Counted from the first letter of the stretch, positions 10,601 to 22,029 are shown. The stretch: DNA of 40,018 bases from Mastigamoeba balamuthi (GCA_902651635.1 CACRSC010000084.1:817716-857733), one strand, 5' to 3'. Notes: generated by a model from the letters alone, not told the origin. Numbers and translations are program-made.

Positions 10601-13600
10601 CGCACAGGCGAGTCGCACGCGAGGTCGCCGAGGGCGCTCGTCTCCCACTCGAATGACACGTTCATCGCGGGAGCCTCGACGCGGGAGAACATGAACTGCT
10701 GCGCAGGCGACACGAGGACAGGCGGCAGCGGCCTCTTGGGCACGCAGAGGTCGAACGACGCGCTGGCGCTCGGGGGCGACACCAGTCCGGGGTAGCCGTT
10801 GCTTGCCGTCACGGCCCAGCTGTACGTGCCCGTGGCCGTGCCGTTGAACAGGAGCGATCGGGAGGTGCTGCGGGCCTGCGCCGAAGTGCCGTCGGGGAAG
10901 CTGATCGCGATGGAGTAGGAGCTGTTCTCGGCCTTGGAGCAGTCGTCGCCCATGTCGAGCACGTCCCACACGAGCAGGACAGGCGGCGTCCTCTTGCCGC
11001 TCAGCGGGGCGACGATCTTCGGCGCCGAGGGGGCCCTGGGAGAGCAGGCGAAGAACGAGTACTGGCGTGTAGTCTTGTAGATCCCGCTGACAGCCGCGAC
11101 CGTGATGTTGTGCCACCCCGGAGACAAGTTCCGCGGGCTCAGCTGAGGGTCCGTCAGGACGTACGTCTGGCCCTCGAGCACCACAGAGTAGTAGTGTGTC
11201 TCACACGACTGGGCGTCATTCCCTGTCGAGCGTTCAGTTACACCAACCCAGAGGCACACGCCAGTACTCACAGTTGACGTCGGGCCACGTGATGTCGATG
11301 TTCGGCAGAACGTAGAGACTCTCGTCCTCCAGCCTCGGGGCTGTCGGGACCCCCGGTATACATACGCTGAACAGGGACCCGCTCGTCTTGGCTCTGGTCT
11401 TCCCGTTGAAGACCGTGACATACCATCTGTGCGGCCCGGCACCCAGATCCATCGAGTACGCCGTCTGATTTGCGGGGACGTCGTACGTGAAGTCATCAAC
11501 GCTTATCTGAGACCTGCACGTGCTACCGTTGATGCAGCTCTCTCCACAGTCGGGTATCGACCACGTGAACGTCACCAGCGACCCGACGTGCGGGCTCTTG
11601 ATCGTGTCTGGAACGGGGCCCTACTCTCGTATCGTCAGCGGGCACAGACAGCACTCGGGGAATACAGCGCACCTGTGCTGGCTTTGGAGCACAGACCCAG
11701 TTGTACGTGATTGTGCGCCTCTGAGACGAGGTATTGTATCGGCCATTGCTGGCGACAACGTAGTAGCTCCACGAGCCGGGGGTCAGGTACAGGACGGTCT
11801 GGGCCGCGGAGGACGAGAACTGCGTTGTCTGCGCGGCTTGCGTGCCGTTGACAAGCACGAGGAAGAACATGTTGGTGGCACCGCCAATGCAGGGCGTCCC
11901 CCACGAGTCCTGTCTCCACTGCACAGTGACGTTGGGCGTGCCCGACGCGTACCTGGCCTGGGCGGGGGCAACGATGGCCGGAACGCTCGGCGGCGAGTGC
12001 ACGCAGACGCTGAAGGAGACCGTGTCGCTCGGAGGCGAGTCGTCCCTGCCGTTGTTCGTGACGACCCTGAGGTACCACGTGCCCGTCGTCAGCGGCGGGG
12101 GCGTGAACACGACGTTGGCCGAGGAGTCGGAGAAGACGACGTTGGGCCCACCCGAGGGCTGCTGGTCCCGCGTCAGATAGACCTTGTGCATGGGCACCGG
12201 AGGCGTCGCGATGCACGACTCGCCAGGGGACGTGACCCAGCTGAACTGCCCCACCGAGCCGGCACTGCGCGACACTGTGAGAATGAGCGCCCACCAAGCT
12301 GCCTGACTCACTCCTGGTCGGAGATGACGAACGACTGCGATCTGGTAGGGACGACAATGCTGGGCTTGGCGGGTATCTTGGGAATGCAGAGGGTGAACGA
12401 GTAGGACGTCTTCTGCGACAGTTTTCCATTGGACACCTTCACGCTCGAGTTAGCGGATGCGAGGGGCGTGCAGGTGCAGTAGAGCGTGCCGTAAGCGACA
12501 GCTGCGTGTTGCCGGCGGGTAGTCTGTTCAAAGTGATCGCCGTCTGGGATGTGGTGTAGCGAGAGACCTTCCCTGCCGATGTCGTCACATCCAGGGTGTA
12601 CGACACGTTCATCCTCTGGCAGCTGATCCCGAGGCTCATCGTGTTCTGTCGGGTCTCCGGGGTCAGAAGGGCTAGAGAGAAGGGCACTGCGGAGTTGGTG
12701 GTGCGGGGAACAGTGTACCCATGTGACGTTCAGCGCGTTCGACGTCATCACGTAGTACTGAGGAGGCGAGAGAATCGTGGGGCTGTCCGGGGCGATGTCG
12801 AAGCACACTGGTGTGGGGGTTGAGTTGCGCATTGAATCGGTGGGCGGGCGACTGACTGGTGAACGACGCCGAGTCCGACTTCTGCATCTTGTTGTTGGCC
12901 TCCGCTGTGACCTTCCAGTACACCGTCTCTGCCCGCAGCAGCTGCTCCGGCGGGATGACGAAGCTCGAGCTCGTGAGGCCTGCGCTCGCCAGCGGTGAGT
13001 CCACCACCCGAGGCCCTGCTGTGGGGGTGGGAAGGGCTGGTGCTCGGCAGCAGCGTTACCGTGGACGGCGGTCGACGGGGGGAACGTGTAGCCGTAGTAG
13101 AGGGACCAGACGCCCGACGGCGGGTTGCTGTCGTCGCACGTGGTGCCCCAGTCGGGCTGCGCCCACCGGAGCTGCACGGTGCCCGACGCCGGGGCCCCGG
13201 CGACTGGGGACAGCAGCGCGGGGGCCGCTGGCTCGCGGGGCACGCAGACGCTGAAGTACGCGAAGTCGCTCTCGGGGCCGCCCGTGGCTGTCACGGTCCA
13301 CTTGTACGGCCCGACGGCGAGCGGCTGCACGACGGCCTGCTGCAGCGCCAGGCCCTGCACCTGCAGCGACATGGCCAGCTGCCCCGACGAGGCCGAGTAG
13401 ACGCGCACCGTGTAGCCCCTGGTCGTCGCCTGCCCGCACGAGAACCCCCACGAGCTCGGGGCGGCCCACCGCAGCGTCGGCGTGTTCGAGAGCAGCTGCG
13501 CGTTGCCCGCGGGCGACTGCGGCGCCGGCGCCGAGGGCGGCGCGCGGATGCAGAACGACCACGTCGGCGTGACGACGACGGACCTCTGGTCGACGCCGCC

Positions 13601-14874
13601 GCGGGCCCTCGAGTCCGAGACGACGCGCCAGAACCAGAGGGGCTTGTCGGCGCTGTTGGCCTCGAGCGTGGCGTCGTAGCTGCCGCAGTTGTCCAGGTAA
13701 CCGAGGCTCGGGCAGGGGCTCGCGGGGCTCTGCAGCGGGCGCTGCGTGCCTGCGCCGCCCCAGTCGTCGTCAGAGGCCGGGGCCGAGGCCGCCCTGACGG
13801 CCTGGACGAAGAACCTCGCGATCTGGCACTCGGGCTCCGAGGCCATGGGGTTGTAGCCCCACCGGAACTGCACGGCCCCCAGCCCCGTCGACACGTTGGC
13901 GCTCAGCACGGCCTTGTTGCCGGGCTGCCCCAGCGTCGGCACGTCCATCCAGTCCCTGCAGTCGTAGCGGAAGTGGACTGAACGGGATGAGAGGGGGTGG
14001 GGGGAAGAGGGGGCATCGATCAGAACACGAGAATACGGGGAAACAGACGAGTAGCGGTGCGTGGAGGAGCGGGTGGGGGGTGGTGACTCACTGACGATGC
14101 GGAACAGGGACGAGACTATGCAGCCGTTCAGCGATAGCGACGCCTCCACGTCGTTCACGAACACGGGCATCGTGTCGCCCGAGAGCATGACAGGCGAGCG
14201 AACGTTCCATCTGCGGGGGCACGCCAGGGTGTGTGAGGGCAGCGCTGCAAGGCCACGCGGGCGCCGTACCCCCCGAGAGGAGAGAGAGATGGGAAGGGAA
14301 TTCAAACAGCTCAAAGGGAAAAAGAAGCGAGTGCGCTCACTGCCGGATGTCCTGATTGGCGTTGTTGACAAAGTGCCAGTCGACGTTGTTGCAGGTCGTC
14401 GGGTGCTCCGCCACCAGCTGGTAGGCGTCGGTGCGCGTCGTCAGGCTCCTGCGAGGGCCGCGGGCACAGCGCAGAGGGCAGGGCAGCAGAGGGGGGGCGT
14501 GGGTGTGGTGATAAAAAAAAGAGAAAACAAATAAATGGGCCGCCACCGAAGTAGACGCAGCGGGGGGGCAGCCGTGGGCGCACGGTGCGTTGATCGTCAC
14601 TCTGTTGGCATCGCCCCCGATGAGCGGTGCCGCGTCGAAGTTGGCCACGATCTTGCCGGTCTTGAGCTGAATGATCCCGCACTGCGCACGCACAGCAGCA
14701 GCAGAGCAGAGCAGAACAGAGCGGAAGTGAGAGACCCCGGGGGGTTCTATTAGGCAGGCAGGGGGGCACGCAGCGCACCCTGAAGTCCGAGATGAGGATG
14801 TTGGGCAGCCACGGAAAGAGGCCGGCACTCGCGAGCGCCACGAACAGGTGCAGCGACGCGCAGGCGCGGAGCAT
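7689..14874 (-). CDS. Receptor-like protein: Fn3/Ig-like repeats, EGF, one TM helix, cytosolic RasGAP
   Basis: A multi-exon gene of roughly 1900-2000 residues. The ATG at 14874 opens a signal peptide (MLRACASLHLFVALASAG). The ectodomain holds about 13 beta-sandwich repeats of 90-110 residues, each ending in a pattern such as YxWxVxAxNG...F(S/D)xC(V/I)P(K/R)xP, and many with a WGxxC core. N-glycosylation sites are frequent. A short EGF-like motif (CGVGRCNEATLMCRC) precedes a TM helix at about 8942-8870 (LAIILGTVLGGSFAIACALL), followed by the basic stop-transfer RRWRKRSRK. The cytosolic part is a RasGAP domain (about 8650-7700): Arg finger in IFRGNSISTKAF, then YEVDPEKL, FVFLRLLNVAI for the FLR motif, and KVLQCLSTVTLFGEKEKYM after a 51-nt intron at 8011-7961. 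The stop is TAA at 7689. It is likely a surface receptor that switches off a Ras or Rap GTPase. Plexins have a comparable plan but different ectodomains. Exact exons in the ectodomain are only approximate. Confidence 0.82.
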
Positions 14875-15389
14875 TCGGGGAGGAGGTGCTGAGCGGCCGC
14901 ACAGGGGGGTTTTCTGTCTTGGGTAGAAAGTGCACTGGGAGAACAGGAGAAATCTGTGGGGTCCCCACACCCAATACGTCACCATCAAGGAAGCCTTGCG
15001 GTCCGCGACGGGGTGCCGACGGACGCCCGACGCAGCGGGGCTTGGCGAACGCGCCCCCGTCGTTCCGGATCCGCAGATGGCGGAGGGGCCGTCAGGGCCC
15101 TGGTGACGAAGAAGGAAATCTGGTTTTTCGTACACTCGATCTGCCACGTTTGCAGATTCATCGGATGCCGATACAGAAAAAGGCTCGGTAGCAGTCCTTC
15201 TCTCCGTCTGCACCTCGTTCGCAGTGTGCCGCTTCCAGCAAGAGATTCCCCATGCTCATTCCACAACGCATGGCAGCTGTGCAGTGCACTCGAGGCGCAG
15301 GAACAGAGGATTCTGGAAGACTTGCGATCCAAAATGCCTCACTCTTAAGAGGGCACTCTCGTACCCACCCAGTTGAACCAGTACTGCTA
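14875..15389. other. Intergenic, 5' of the receptor gene and 3' of the LRR gene
   Basis: 515 bp without a convincing gene. Open frames on both strands here are short and resemble nothing I know. I find no AAGATAT-type box, unlike most other 5' flanks in this window. Confidence 0.4.
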
Positions 15390-16767
15390 TTAGATCACAT
15401 GCGCCCCCGAGACGCCGAGGTCGCCGTCCGGCCCCGGACCTGGCGGGGGTGCCGATACCTGCGACGCGGGCGACTGGGCTGCCGGGTGCGGGTGCTGGTG
15501 CGGCAGGTGGGGCACGTGGGGCACGTAGGGCACCGACGGTGCCGGGTGCGGCGGGAGGTCGTGGGGCCCCGCCTTGTGGCCGCAGCTCCTGTCGGACTTG
15601 GCGCTGCCCTGGCTGCTGCGCGAGCTGACCCTGCTGTCAGCCGAGCCCCGTAATCTGCCCGCGAAGTTCCTCTCCTGCTGCAGCACGACCTTGCCGTCCA
15701 GGGATGCTGCGCAGCGCCCTCGAGGGCGTGAGACAAGGCAACGGTGCGCTGTCCGCAGCGGGGCGTACAGACGGTTGCCGACGAGAGAATGACCGTGTCT
15801 CTGTACTTGCGGTCCTTGCACACCGGGTTCCCCGCCAGCTTCACCTCTCGCAGCGAAGTGCACTCGGGCAGAAACCTGTGCAGCTCCTGGGCCTCGGCCT
15901 CAGCACCAGCGCAGGGGGAGAGAGAGAGAGAGACAGAGAGACAGAGAGAGAGCTAAACTGGAGGGCAGCGGAGCTCACGTCGATGTCTGTTATCTCGTTG
16001 CCCGAGGCGTCGAGGACCCTGAGCTTCGCGAGCGAGTAGAACCCCGTCATCCGATTCCCCGCGCACTCGAGCGTCTCCAGGCACTTCTGCGCACGCGCAC
16101 GTGTCAGCCGCTGCTCCCTCCCCCCCTTCCCACTCTCCCGCGGGCCCCCAGTGTCTGTAGGGCACCCCGAGGGCTGCGACAGTGTCCGGGGCGAAGCGGA
16201 GGTGCTCGCCGGGCTCGAGCTTCTGGTGCGAGATGTGCAGCTCGGTCAGGCACGTGAGGCTCTGCAGGCCGTCGACCACGCGGATGCGGTTGCGCCCGAT
16301 GTGCAGCTTGCTCAGCGCCCGCAGGGAGCCGAGAGGTGCCACGTCATCGATCTCGTTGTCCTGCACGTAGACCTGCGTCAGGTGCTCGGCGTGCTCGACG
16401 CCTCGCAGGGACCGCAGCGCGTTGCCGTAGCAGTACAGCACCTGCAGTGCCCCGCAGCTGCACAGCGCGTCCCCCAGCATCGCGATATTCTGCTTCCCGG
16501 AATCAGTGGATATTAATATCAGCAGTAATAAACAGTCATAAATATATCAGCAGAATCAATCGATCTTTCGGCGCGCGCGTCATAATGAGCGCGGGACAGC
16601 GCAGTTGCCTTCTCCTCGAGGTGCAGGTGCGTAAGGCGTGCGAGGAATGCATCCTCGGACTCGTCCTTGGTGCGGCGGGTGCCCGAGGAGGCGCAGCGCA
16701 CGAGCAGGTCCGCGGTCAGCTTGGCGTGCGCGGGATGCGCCGCGGCAGGGTTGCGACTGCCGCTCAT
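15390..16767 (-). CDS. PPP1R42: LRR protein of the PPP1R42 (LRRC67) family
   Basis: About 350 residues in at least five exons. The ATG at 16767 begins a 53-residue exon ending LTHLHLEEK. It joins NIAMLGDALCS at 16489 across a 119-nt intron whose donor is GC (GCAACT), not GT. SDS22-type leucine-rich repeats follow (LQVLYCYGNAL, LTQVYVQDNEI, LSKLHIGRNRI, LTELHISHQKL). Next come LEPGEHLRFAPDTVAALG, LECAGNRM, LRVLDASGNEI and the LRR cap GNPVCKDRKYRDTVIL, then SSLDGKVVLQQERNF. The EPGE..F.P.T signature after the fourth repeat and the PVC..KYRD..IL cap are characteristic of PPP1R42. This is a protein phosphatase 1 regulator linked to centrosomes and cilia, so the organism probably builds flagella. 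The C-terminal tail is rich in Pro and His, with PHVPHLPH-type repeats, and ends at 15390. It is head to head with the C2-RhoGAP gene. Confidence 0.78.
15916..15954. repeat. GA-rich microsatellite inside an LRR gene intron
   Basis: Runs of GAGAGA with interspersed GACAGAGA lie in the intron before the exon starting ELHRFLPECT. On the coding strand this is a TC-rich tract leading toward the splice acceptor. It may simply be an expanded polypyrimidine region. Confidence 0.7.
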
Positions 16768-16930
16768 AGCTATTCTTGGCAACCAGAAAGATGCCGGTAT
16801 CCCAGATTCTCGATGACTCAGACGATTGCTTTTACACCGAGGGCACACGATCGTCCCGTCAACTCTCGCACACGGAGAGCTTTGTGTTCCCTCAGTTCCC
16901 CTTCAATTCCGTCCCCTGTCGGACTGGATC

Positions 16931-16952
16931 AAGATATTTTGGAGATATCTTT
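16931..16952. promoter_or_regulatory. Inverted-repeat AAGATAT box in a divergent promoter
   Basis: AAGATAT and ATATCTT form a perfect 7-bp inverted repeat with a 7-nt spacer. It lies midway between the divergent starts at 16767 and 17040. The same box recurs upstream of several other genes here. A role as core promoter element is inferred, not known. Confidence 0.5.
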
Positions 16953-17039
16953 GCGGTTTGAGCGTCTTGGTACGACCCCGTCAGCCCCTGTCTGTTGTTT
17001 AGGCGGTGCGCACACACGCCGTTGGGCCACCACTTGAAG

Positions 17040-19273
17040 ATGTCGGCGGACGTGGCGATGACGCACCTGATCGAGGTCCGCGTGCACCGCGGGCGCAACC
17101 TGGCCAAGAAGGACCTGAACGGGTACAGCGACCCCTACGTGCTCATCAAGATCAACAGGGCCGAGGTCTTCCGCTCGCGCCGCGAGAACAGGACGCTGGA
17201 CCCCGTCTGGCCCGAGGCCCACGCGCTCGTCGTCGCGACGGTGACGCACCAGCCGCTCATCGAGGTCGAGGTCTGGGACTGGGACGCCCTCTCGCCCCCG
17301 GACTTCATGGGCCTCTGCTGCCCCTCCATCCCCCCCGTCGGTCCGTCTCTCCTCCCTCCCTCCCCTCTCTCAAGTCTCTCTCTCTCCTCTCTCGCATGCA
17401 CACCCTCTCCCCACGTGCACGCATGCCTCTTTCCGTCGGGTTTCGACGCTTTCGGCCGAGACGAGCCGGTAGGAAGTCGTTCCGTTGCGGTGTGGCAGTA
17501 CTGGTACCGCACCCCCCACCGCGTTTTTCCTCGGAAAACCGCTGTATGCTGACGCGTTTTGTGCGGGTAGATCGCACATAAAGAGCTGATGCTCCCGCAC
17601 ACTCGCCGCTTTCGTTTTTTGGGGGTCGATGTGCGGTTCGATTGCGTATGCAATGCCGTATTTCCATTTGCTAACTTTTAAACGTTGTTCTCTCATCTGT
17701 GGGGCCCTCTACCCGGCGCCTGGCCACCCTGCGCTCCATTTCATTGGGTTCCATTCCGGATCGCGTTTGCCCGCCAATTGAAAATGACAATTGAATGCGC
17801 AGTTCCAAACGATTTTGTTCTGTGCACCCAAAAAAAAAAAAGAGCTCCCACGCTTACCTCACCCCACGCACGCTGACAGCGGGCGACCCGATCTGGATGC
17901 CGCTCAAGGGGCGCACGGCCAAGGACAAGGTCCGCGGCGACGTGCTGGTCTCTGTGCGCTCGCACGCCATCACGTACGACTCGCACGTGCGCGCGGCCAA
18001 CCGCCACGTCTACCGCTGCCTCGTGACGCCCTTTGCCGACACGCCGCTCGTCCGCGCCCGCCTGCTCTGCCTGCACGACTCTGCGCTGCGCGGGTGCGCT
18101 GAGCTGGGGTCCCGCAGCGCCGTGACCCTCGAGCCCGACCTCGTGACGGTCAGCCTCTACTCGACGCCCTCGTCGGCCCGCGTGCAGCTGCGCGCCAACA
18201 GCGCCGACGACGCGCGCAGGCTCGTTCAGGCGCTGGAGCCCTTCGTGGGGTCCGTCTCGAGCGGGGGCGCGCCGGGGCAGGCGCCCATCTTCGGGTCGCC
18301 GCTGGCGGCCGTCGCTGCCCGCGAGCGCGCCGACGCCGAGACGGAGGTGCCCTGGTTCATCGCCGCGCTGATACAGAGGGTGCGGCAGAGCGGCCTGGGC
18401 GAGGTGGGGCTCTTCCGCGTCAGCGGGTCGTCGGAGCGCATGGAGCGCGCGCGGGCGCAGCTCGAGGCGCACAGGGAGGACTTCCTGGGCGACCCCGAGC
18501 TGACGGTCAACGACGCAGCGTGCCTGCTCAAGGAGTACCTGCGCACGCTGCCCGAGCCGCTCGTCACGCGCGTCATGTACTCGCCGCTGCTCGAGGCCCA
18601 CGGCGCGGGCGACGTGGCCGCCGTCCAGGAGCTGCTGCTGCGCATACCCGAGACCAACCAGCACGTGCTGCGCGAGGTCATGCGGCTCATGTACGACGTG
18701 GCGCTGCGCGGGCACACGAACATGATGAAGCCCTCGAACCTCGGCATCGTCATCGGCCCCTCGATCATGTGGCCGCCCGCTGAGGAGGGCCCGCTCGGCG
18801 CGCTCTCGGCGGTGCCGCGCATCAACGCGCTGGCGGCGACGCTGATCGAGCAGTTCCCGATGCTGCTCGACGGCTGCACGCGCAGGCAGGCGCTGACCAA
18901 GTCGGGTCACCTCGAGGCCCGCGCGGAGCGCATGGTGGCGCAGGCTGTGCTGCAGGAGAAGCGCCTGCTCGAGCAGGAGACGGCGCCCAACAGCAGGCCG
19001 CAGACGTTCCGCGAGGCCAGCACCCAGGAGGAGGAGGCGGCCGAGGACAAGGCGGAGCAGATCTTCGACCAGATGGCGGGCAAGAGCGGCTGCCTCGAGG
19101 GCTCCAACTTCGACGCGTGCATCCGCAAGGTCATCGAGTCGCTGCCCGGGTCGCTGGCGGGCCACTTCGACACAGCGCGCGTGCGGCAGCTGATGCAGGT
19201 CTACGCCGACAACGACAAGGTCACCAAGGACCAGTTCCTGGCGTGGTGGGGGAGCTGCCTCCGGGTGTTCTGA
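17040..19273 (+). CDS. C2 - PH-like - RhoGAP protein
   Basis: Two exons, 17040-17340 and 17880-19273, encode 564 residues. The phase-1 intron of 539 nt cuts the C2 domain just after DFMGLCCPSIPPV, and the C2 fold resumes with GDPIWMPLKG. Residues ~8-130 are the C2 domain. Asp25, Asp31, Asp80, Asp82 and Asp88 (DLNGYSDPY; WDWDALSPPD) match the calcium-binding loops. Residues ~145-225 look PH-like (RLLCLHDSALRG, RRLVQALEPF). Residues ~245-425 are RhoGAP: Arg280 in GLFRVSGS is the arginine finger, with LLKEYLRTLPEPL and MKPSNLGIVIGPS. The last ~80 residues (AEQIFDQM, ADNDKVTKDQF) may be a degenerate EF-hand pair. It is likely a membrane-recruited, calcium-responsive GAP for Rho or Rac in actin control. 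Confidence 0.88.
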
Positions 19274-19595
19274 GGACTGTGCGCTAGTTTGTGCCGCCGT
19301 ACTGCACGACGACCGACCGCCAGTGTGGCATCAGAGGTGGGGGCCAAGGCCAAGTTCATTTGTTTAGACCACTGTGAGGTGCTCACGATGGACATCCATC
19401 CAACCACTGTAAAGACTGTGGGATGTGTGTGTCTGACAGAGTGTGGGCTGAAACATCGTTGTTGAGGGCACTGCAACCACAATCGAAAAGTACTTTTAAA
19501 ATGCCAAGAAGTATTAACCACTGCTCTGATAACGTTGTTGTGTTGTTTACTCTTAACTGTGCTGAGCATATGTGATGATGGGTGCTTTGTGTGTG
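19274..19595. other. 3' flank of the RhoGAP gene
   Basis: 322 bp with no convincing coding frame. Base composition shifts from GC-rich toward AT-rich as it approaches the T/G tract. No RNA gene or promoter box was seen. Confidence 0.4.
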
Positions 19596-20032
19596 AATTG
19601 CTTTTTGGTTTTTTTGTTTTGTTGTGTTATGTGGTGCTTTCTGTTGTTTTTTTTGTCTTTCTGTTTGTTGTTTTTCTTGTTTTGTTTTGTTGTTTTGCTG
19701 TTTTTTTGGCTTTTTTTGGTTTTTTTGGGTTTTCTGTTTTTTGTTGGTTTTTGGTTTTTTTGGTTTTTAGGGTTTTTTGTTTTTCTATTTTTTCTGTTTT
19801 TTGTTTTGTTGTTTTTTGTCTTTTTTGTTTTTTTTGGTTTTTTGTATTTTCTCTTTTTTTGGTTTTCTGTTTTTTTGTTTTTTTTGTTTTTTGGGTTTTT
19901 TGATTTTTTTGTTGTTTTCTTTTTTGGGTTTTTGGGGTTTTTTGTTTTTCTGTTTTTTTGTTTTTTGTTTTTTTGGATTTTTTTGTTTTTTTTTTGCTTT
20001 TTTTGTTGTTTTCTTTGGATTGTTGAGTTGGG
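19596..20032. repeat. T/G-rich low-complexity tract of about 430 bp
   Basis: The plus strand is nearly all T with scattered G and very few A or C. Runs of T5-T9 are separated by G, GG or GTTG, plus occasional C. It lies between the convergent 3' ends of the RhoGAP gene and the minus-strand acidic gene whose stop is at 20033-20035. On the minus strand it would be an A/C-rich 3' UTR. Long open frames across it code only for Phe/Val/Leu or Lys/Gln/Pro strings and are artefacts. Confidence 0.9.
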
Positions 20033-22029
20033 TCAGATGAGGAGGCAGTTGGTGCGGAGGGTCCAGCGGGCCATGCAGAGGTAGCGACCGACCCAGACGA
20101 GGGCCAGGGTGGCGTTGCTGCAGGACCCGTGCTCCCTGTCGAAGAGGTGGACGCCCCTGTCCCACAGCAGCATCCCCACGAACCAGTGCAGCTCGTCCAG
20201 CCCCGCCTCTGCGGGCATCTGCATCGCCCTCTCCCCCAGCATCGCCTCCCGCACCGCCCGCTCGTGCCCCTCGACCTCCCCCGCCACTGCTTCTGCTGCT
20301 GCTGCCTGTCCCGCGCCCTGCTGCTGCTGCTGCCCCCACACGGCCCCCTCGCTGTGCACGAGGCGCCCCACGCACATCAGCAGCTCCCGCAGGCCCCCGT
20401 CCTCCCCGTCGCCGCCGCCGCCGTGGCTGTGGCTGCCGCGGGGCGTGTAGAAGACGTCGGGGCAGCGGACGAGGGTGTGCATGAACCAGCGCCCCGTCTG
20501 CTTGTGGCGCCCTCCCAGGGGCGCGTACAGCCCGTCGGTGCACGTGCAGCCCTCCCAGTCGCCGCACTCGCACACCCGCGCCTCGAACGTCTCCGACCCC
20601 ATCACGTTGTCCTGCGCCCCCCAGTCCAGTGCGTCCGAGCGTGTGAGTGCCTTGGCCGCCAGCTGCGGGCATGCGGCTGGCTGGGGTGCCAGCATGGGTG
20701 AGCGACTGCTTGCGACGCACTGCGTGGATGTCCGAGGCGCAGCCCTGCACCACCTGCTCAAAGTCGCTTGCGCCGTCGTCGCAGAGCAGGTCGCTCTCGC
20801 GGGGCTCCCACGTGGTGGCCAGCGCCCGGCCCTCGAGCGCCCACTGCGGGGGCTCCTCGTCGCGCCTGCTCACCCTCTCGTCCTCGCTCAGCTCCACGCT
20901 GCCCTCCTCCTCCTCCTCGGGCTCGCTGTCCTCGTCCGAGCCTCCGTCGTCGTCGGCCATGCTCTCGTCGCCCTCGTCAGACGCCGCGCCCTCGTACGCG
21001 TCATGCTTGGCAGAGTCGTCGCAGGCGCAGTCCTTGTGCCCGCGCTGGTTGCCTCTGGCACACGCTGGGACGTCGTCCTCGTCGTCGGTCATGTGGCCGT
21101 GGTACTCGTCGCCCGTCTCGCGCTTGCACATCACTGCCGGGGCGTCCCTCGTTCTCTTCTCGGTGGTGGTGGGCAGGCCCGCGTCGTCCTCGTCGTCGTT
21201 CATGCAGCCGTGGTACTCGTCGCCTCCGCGACCCAGTGCGTGTGTGTTGACGACGTCGTCCTCCTCGTCAGTCTCCGGCTCGAACATCACCTCCGGCGCG
21301 CCCCTCGTTCTCTTCTCGGCGGGTGTGTGCAGGCCCACAGCGTCTGCGGTGCGCTTCTGCGGGCGCGGGCTCCTCGACGACCCAGCGGCGGCGTACTTGG
21401 TGGTCGCGAGCTTCCACAGCATGCTCTGCGCGGGCTGCGGAGAGGAACTCTCGCGGTCGTGGGTGGTCTCCTCGCCTGCCCTCTGCGTCGCCACGGCGTC
21501 GGTGGCTGCTGCCGGGGCGTAGCCGACCTTGGAGCTGCCGTCCATGTCGCACGGGTTGTCGATGCTGCCGATGGGCTTCTGGGTGGCGATGGGCTGGTCC
21601 TGCGCGGTCACGGAGGCCTCTCCTGCGCCCTCGCGGACCGCGATGTGCCCCACAGGCTCCGCCGAGGCGAGGGCGTTGTCCGTGTTCGCAGACGCTGCGT
21701 CGCTGGCGTCGGGACTCGCAGATGCGCTCAGAGGACGAGGCGTCGTGGCGTCTACCACCCACCTCGCACGTGTCCACAGCGCACGTGTCCGGGGGAACGA
21801 TTGCGGCGCCGCGCGTCTTCTGGTCGTCAGCGTTGACGTTTGCCACGTGGGCACCGGCAGCCTCGCAGGTCGTGCTCTTGTCCTCGGGGTCCTGGGCCCC
21901 AGCGCTGGAGGTCAGCTGGAGTGTACCAAGCGGGGCGGAGAGGCAGCGCGTGTGTGCGTCGAACCTCGCGTTTCCGGTGGCGCTGCTTCCGCGGCCACGA
22001 CGGCGGCAGCGCCGCACAGCGATGAGCAT
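20033..22029 (-). CDS. Acidic low-complexity protein with Cys-containing C-terminal domain
   Basis: I do not recognise this protein. The N-terminus around the ATG at 22029 (MLIAVRRCRRRGRG) is very basic. A middle part rich in Ala, Asp and Thr holds two repeats of the form KRTRxAPxVM..ET..EYHGxMxDDEDD (about 21310-21060), then a strongly acidic stretch (EDSEPEEEEEGSVEL). A 62-nt intron near 20717-20656 (donor GTGCGT after SDIHA) leads to a more compact C-terminal part: ARVCECGDWEGCTCTDGLY, GRWFMHTLVRCPDVFY, LHWFVGMLLWDRGVHLF. Translation ends at 20033. Near 21757 a further intron (donor GTGGTA) or a 4-nt frame shift is needed, because the paralogue at 26122-27799 lacks 4 nt there. A stop and an AT-rich region lie just upstream, so an earlier exon coding for a TM segment, as in the paralogue, may be missing. 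The true start is uncertain. Confidence 0.5.

Noticed and set aside
19572-20084. Hydrophobic poly-Phe protein
   Set aside because: It is only the translation of the T/G tract. The sequence is low complexity in every frame.
20475-21836. Long plus-strand open frame rich in Val, Leu and Ala
   Set aside because: Antisense to the acidic gene. The hydrophobic look comes from reading Asp/Glu-rich codons backwards.
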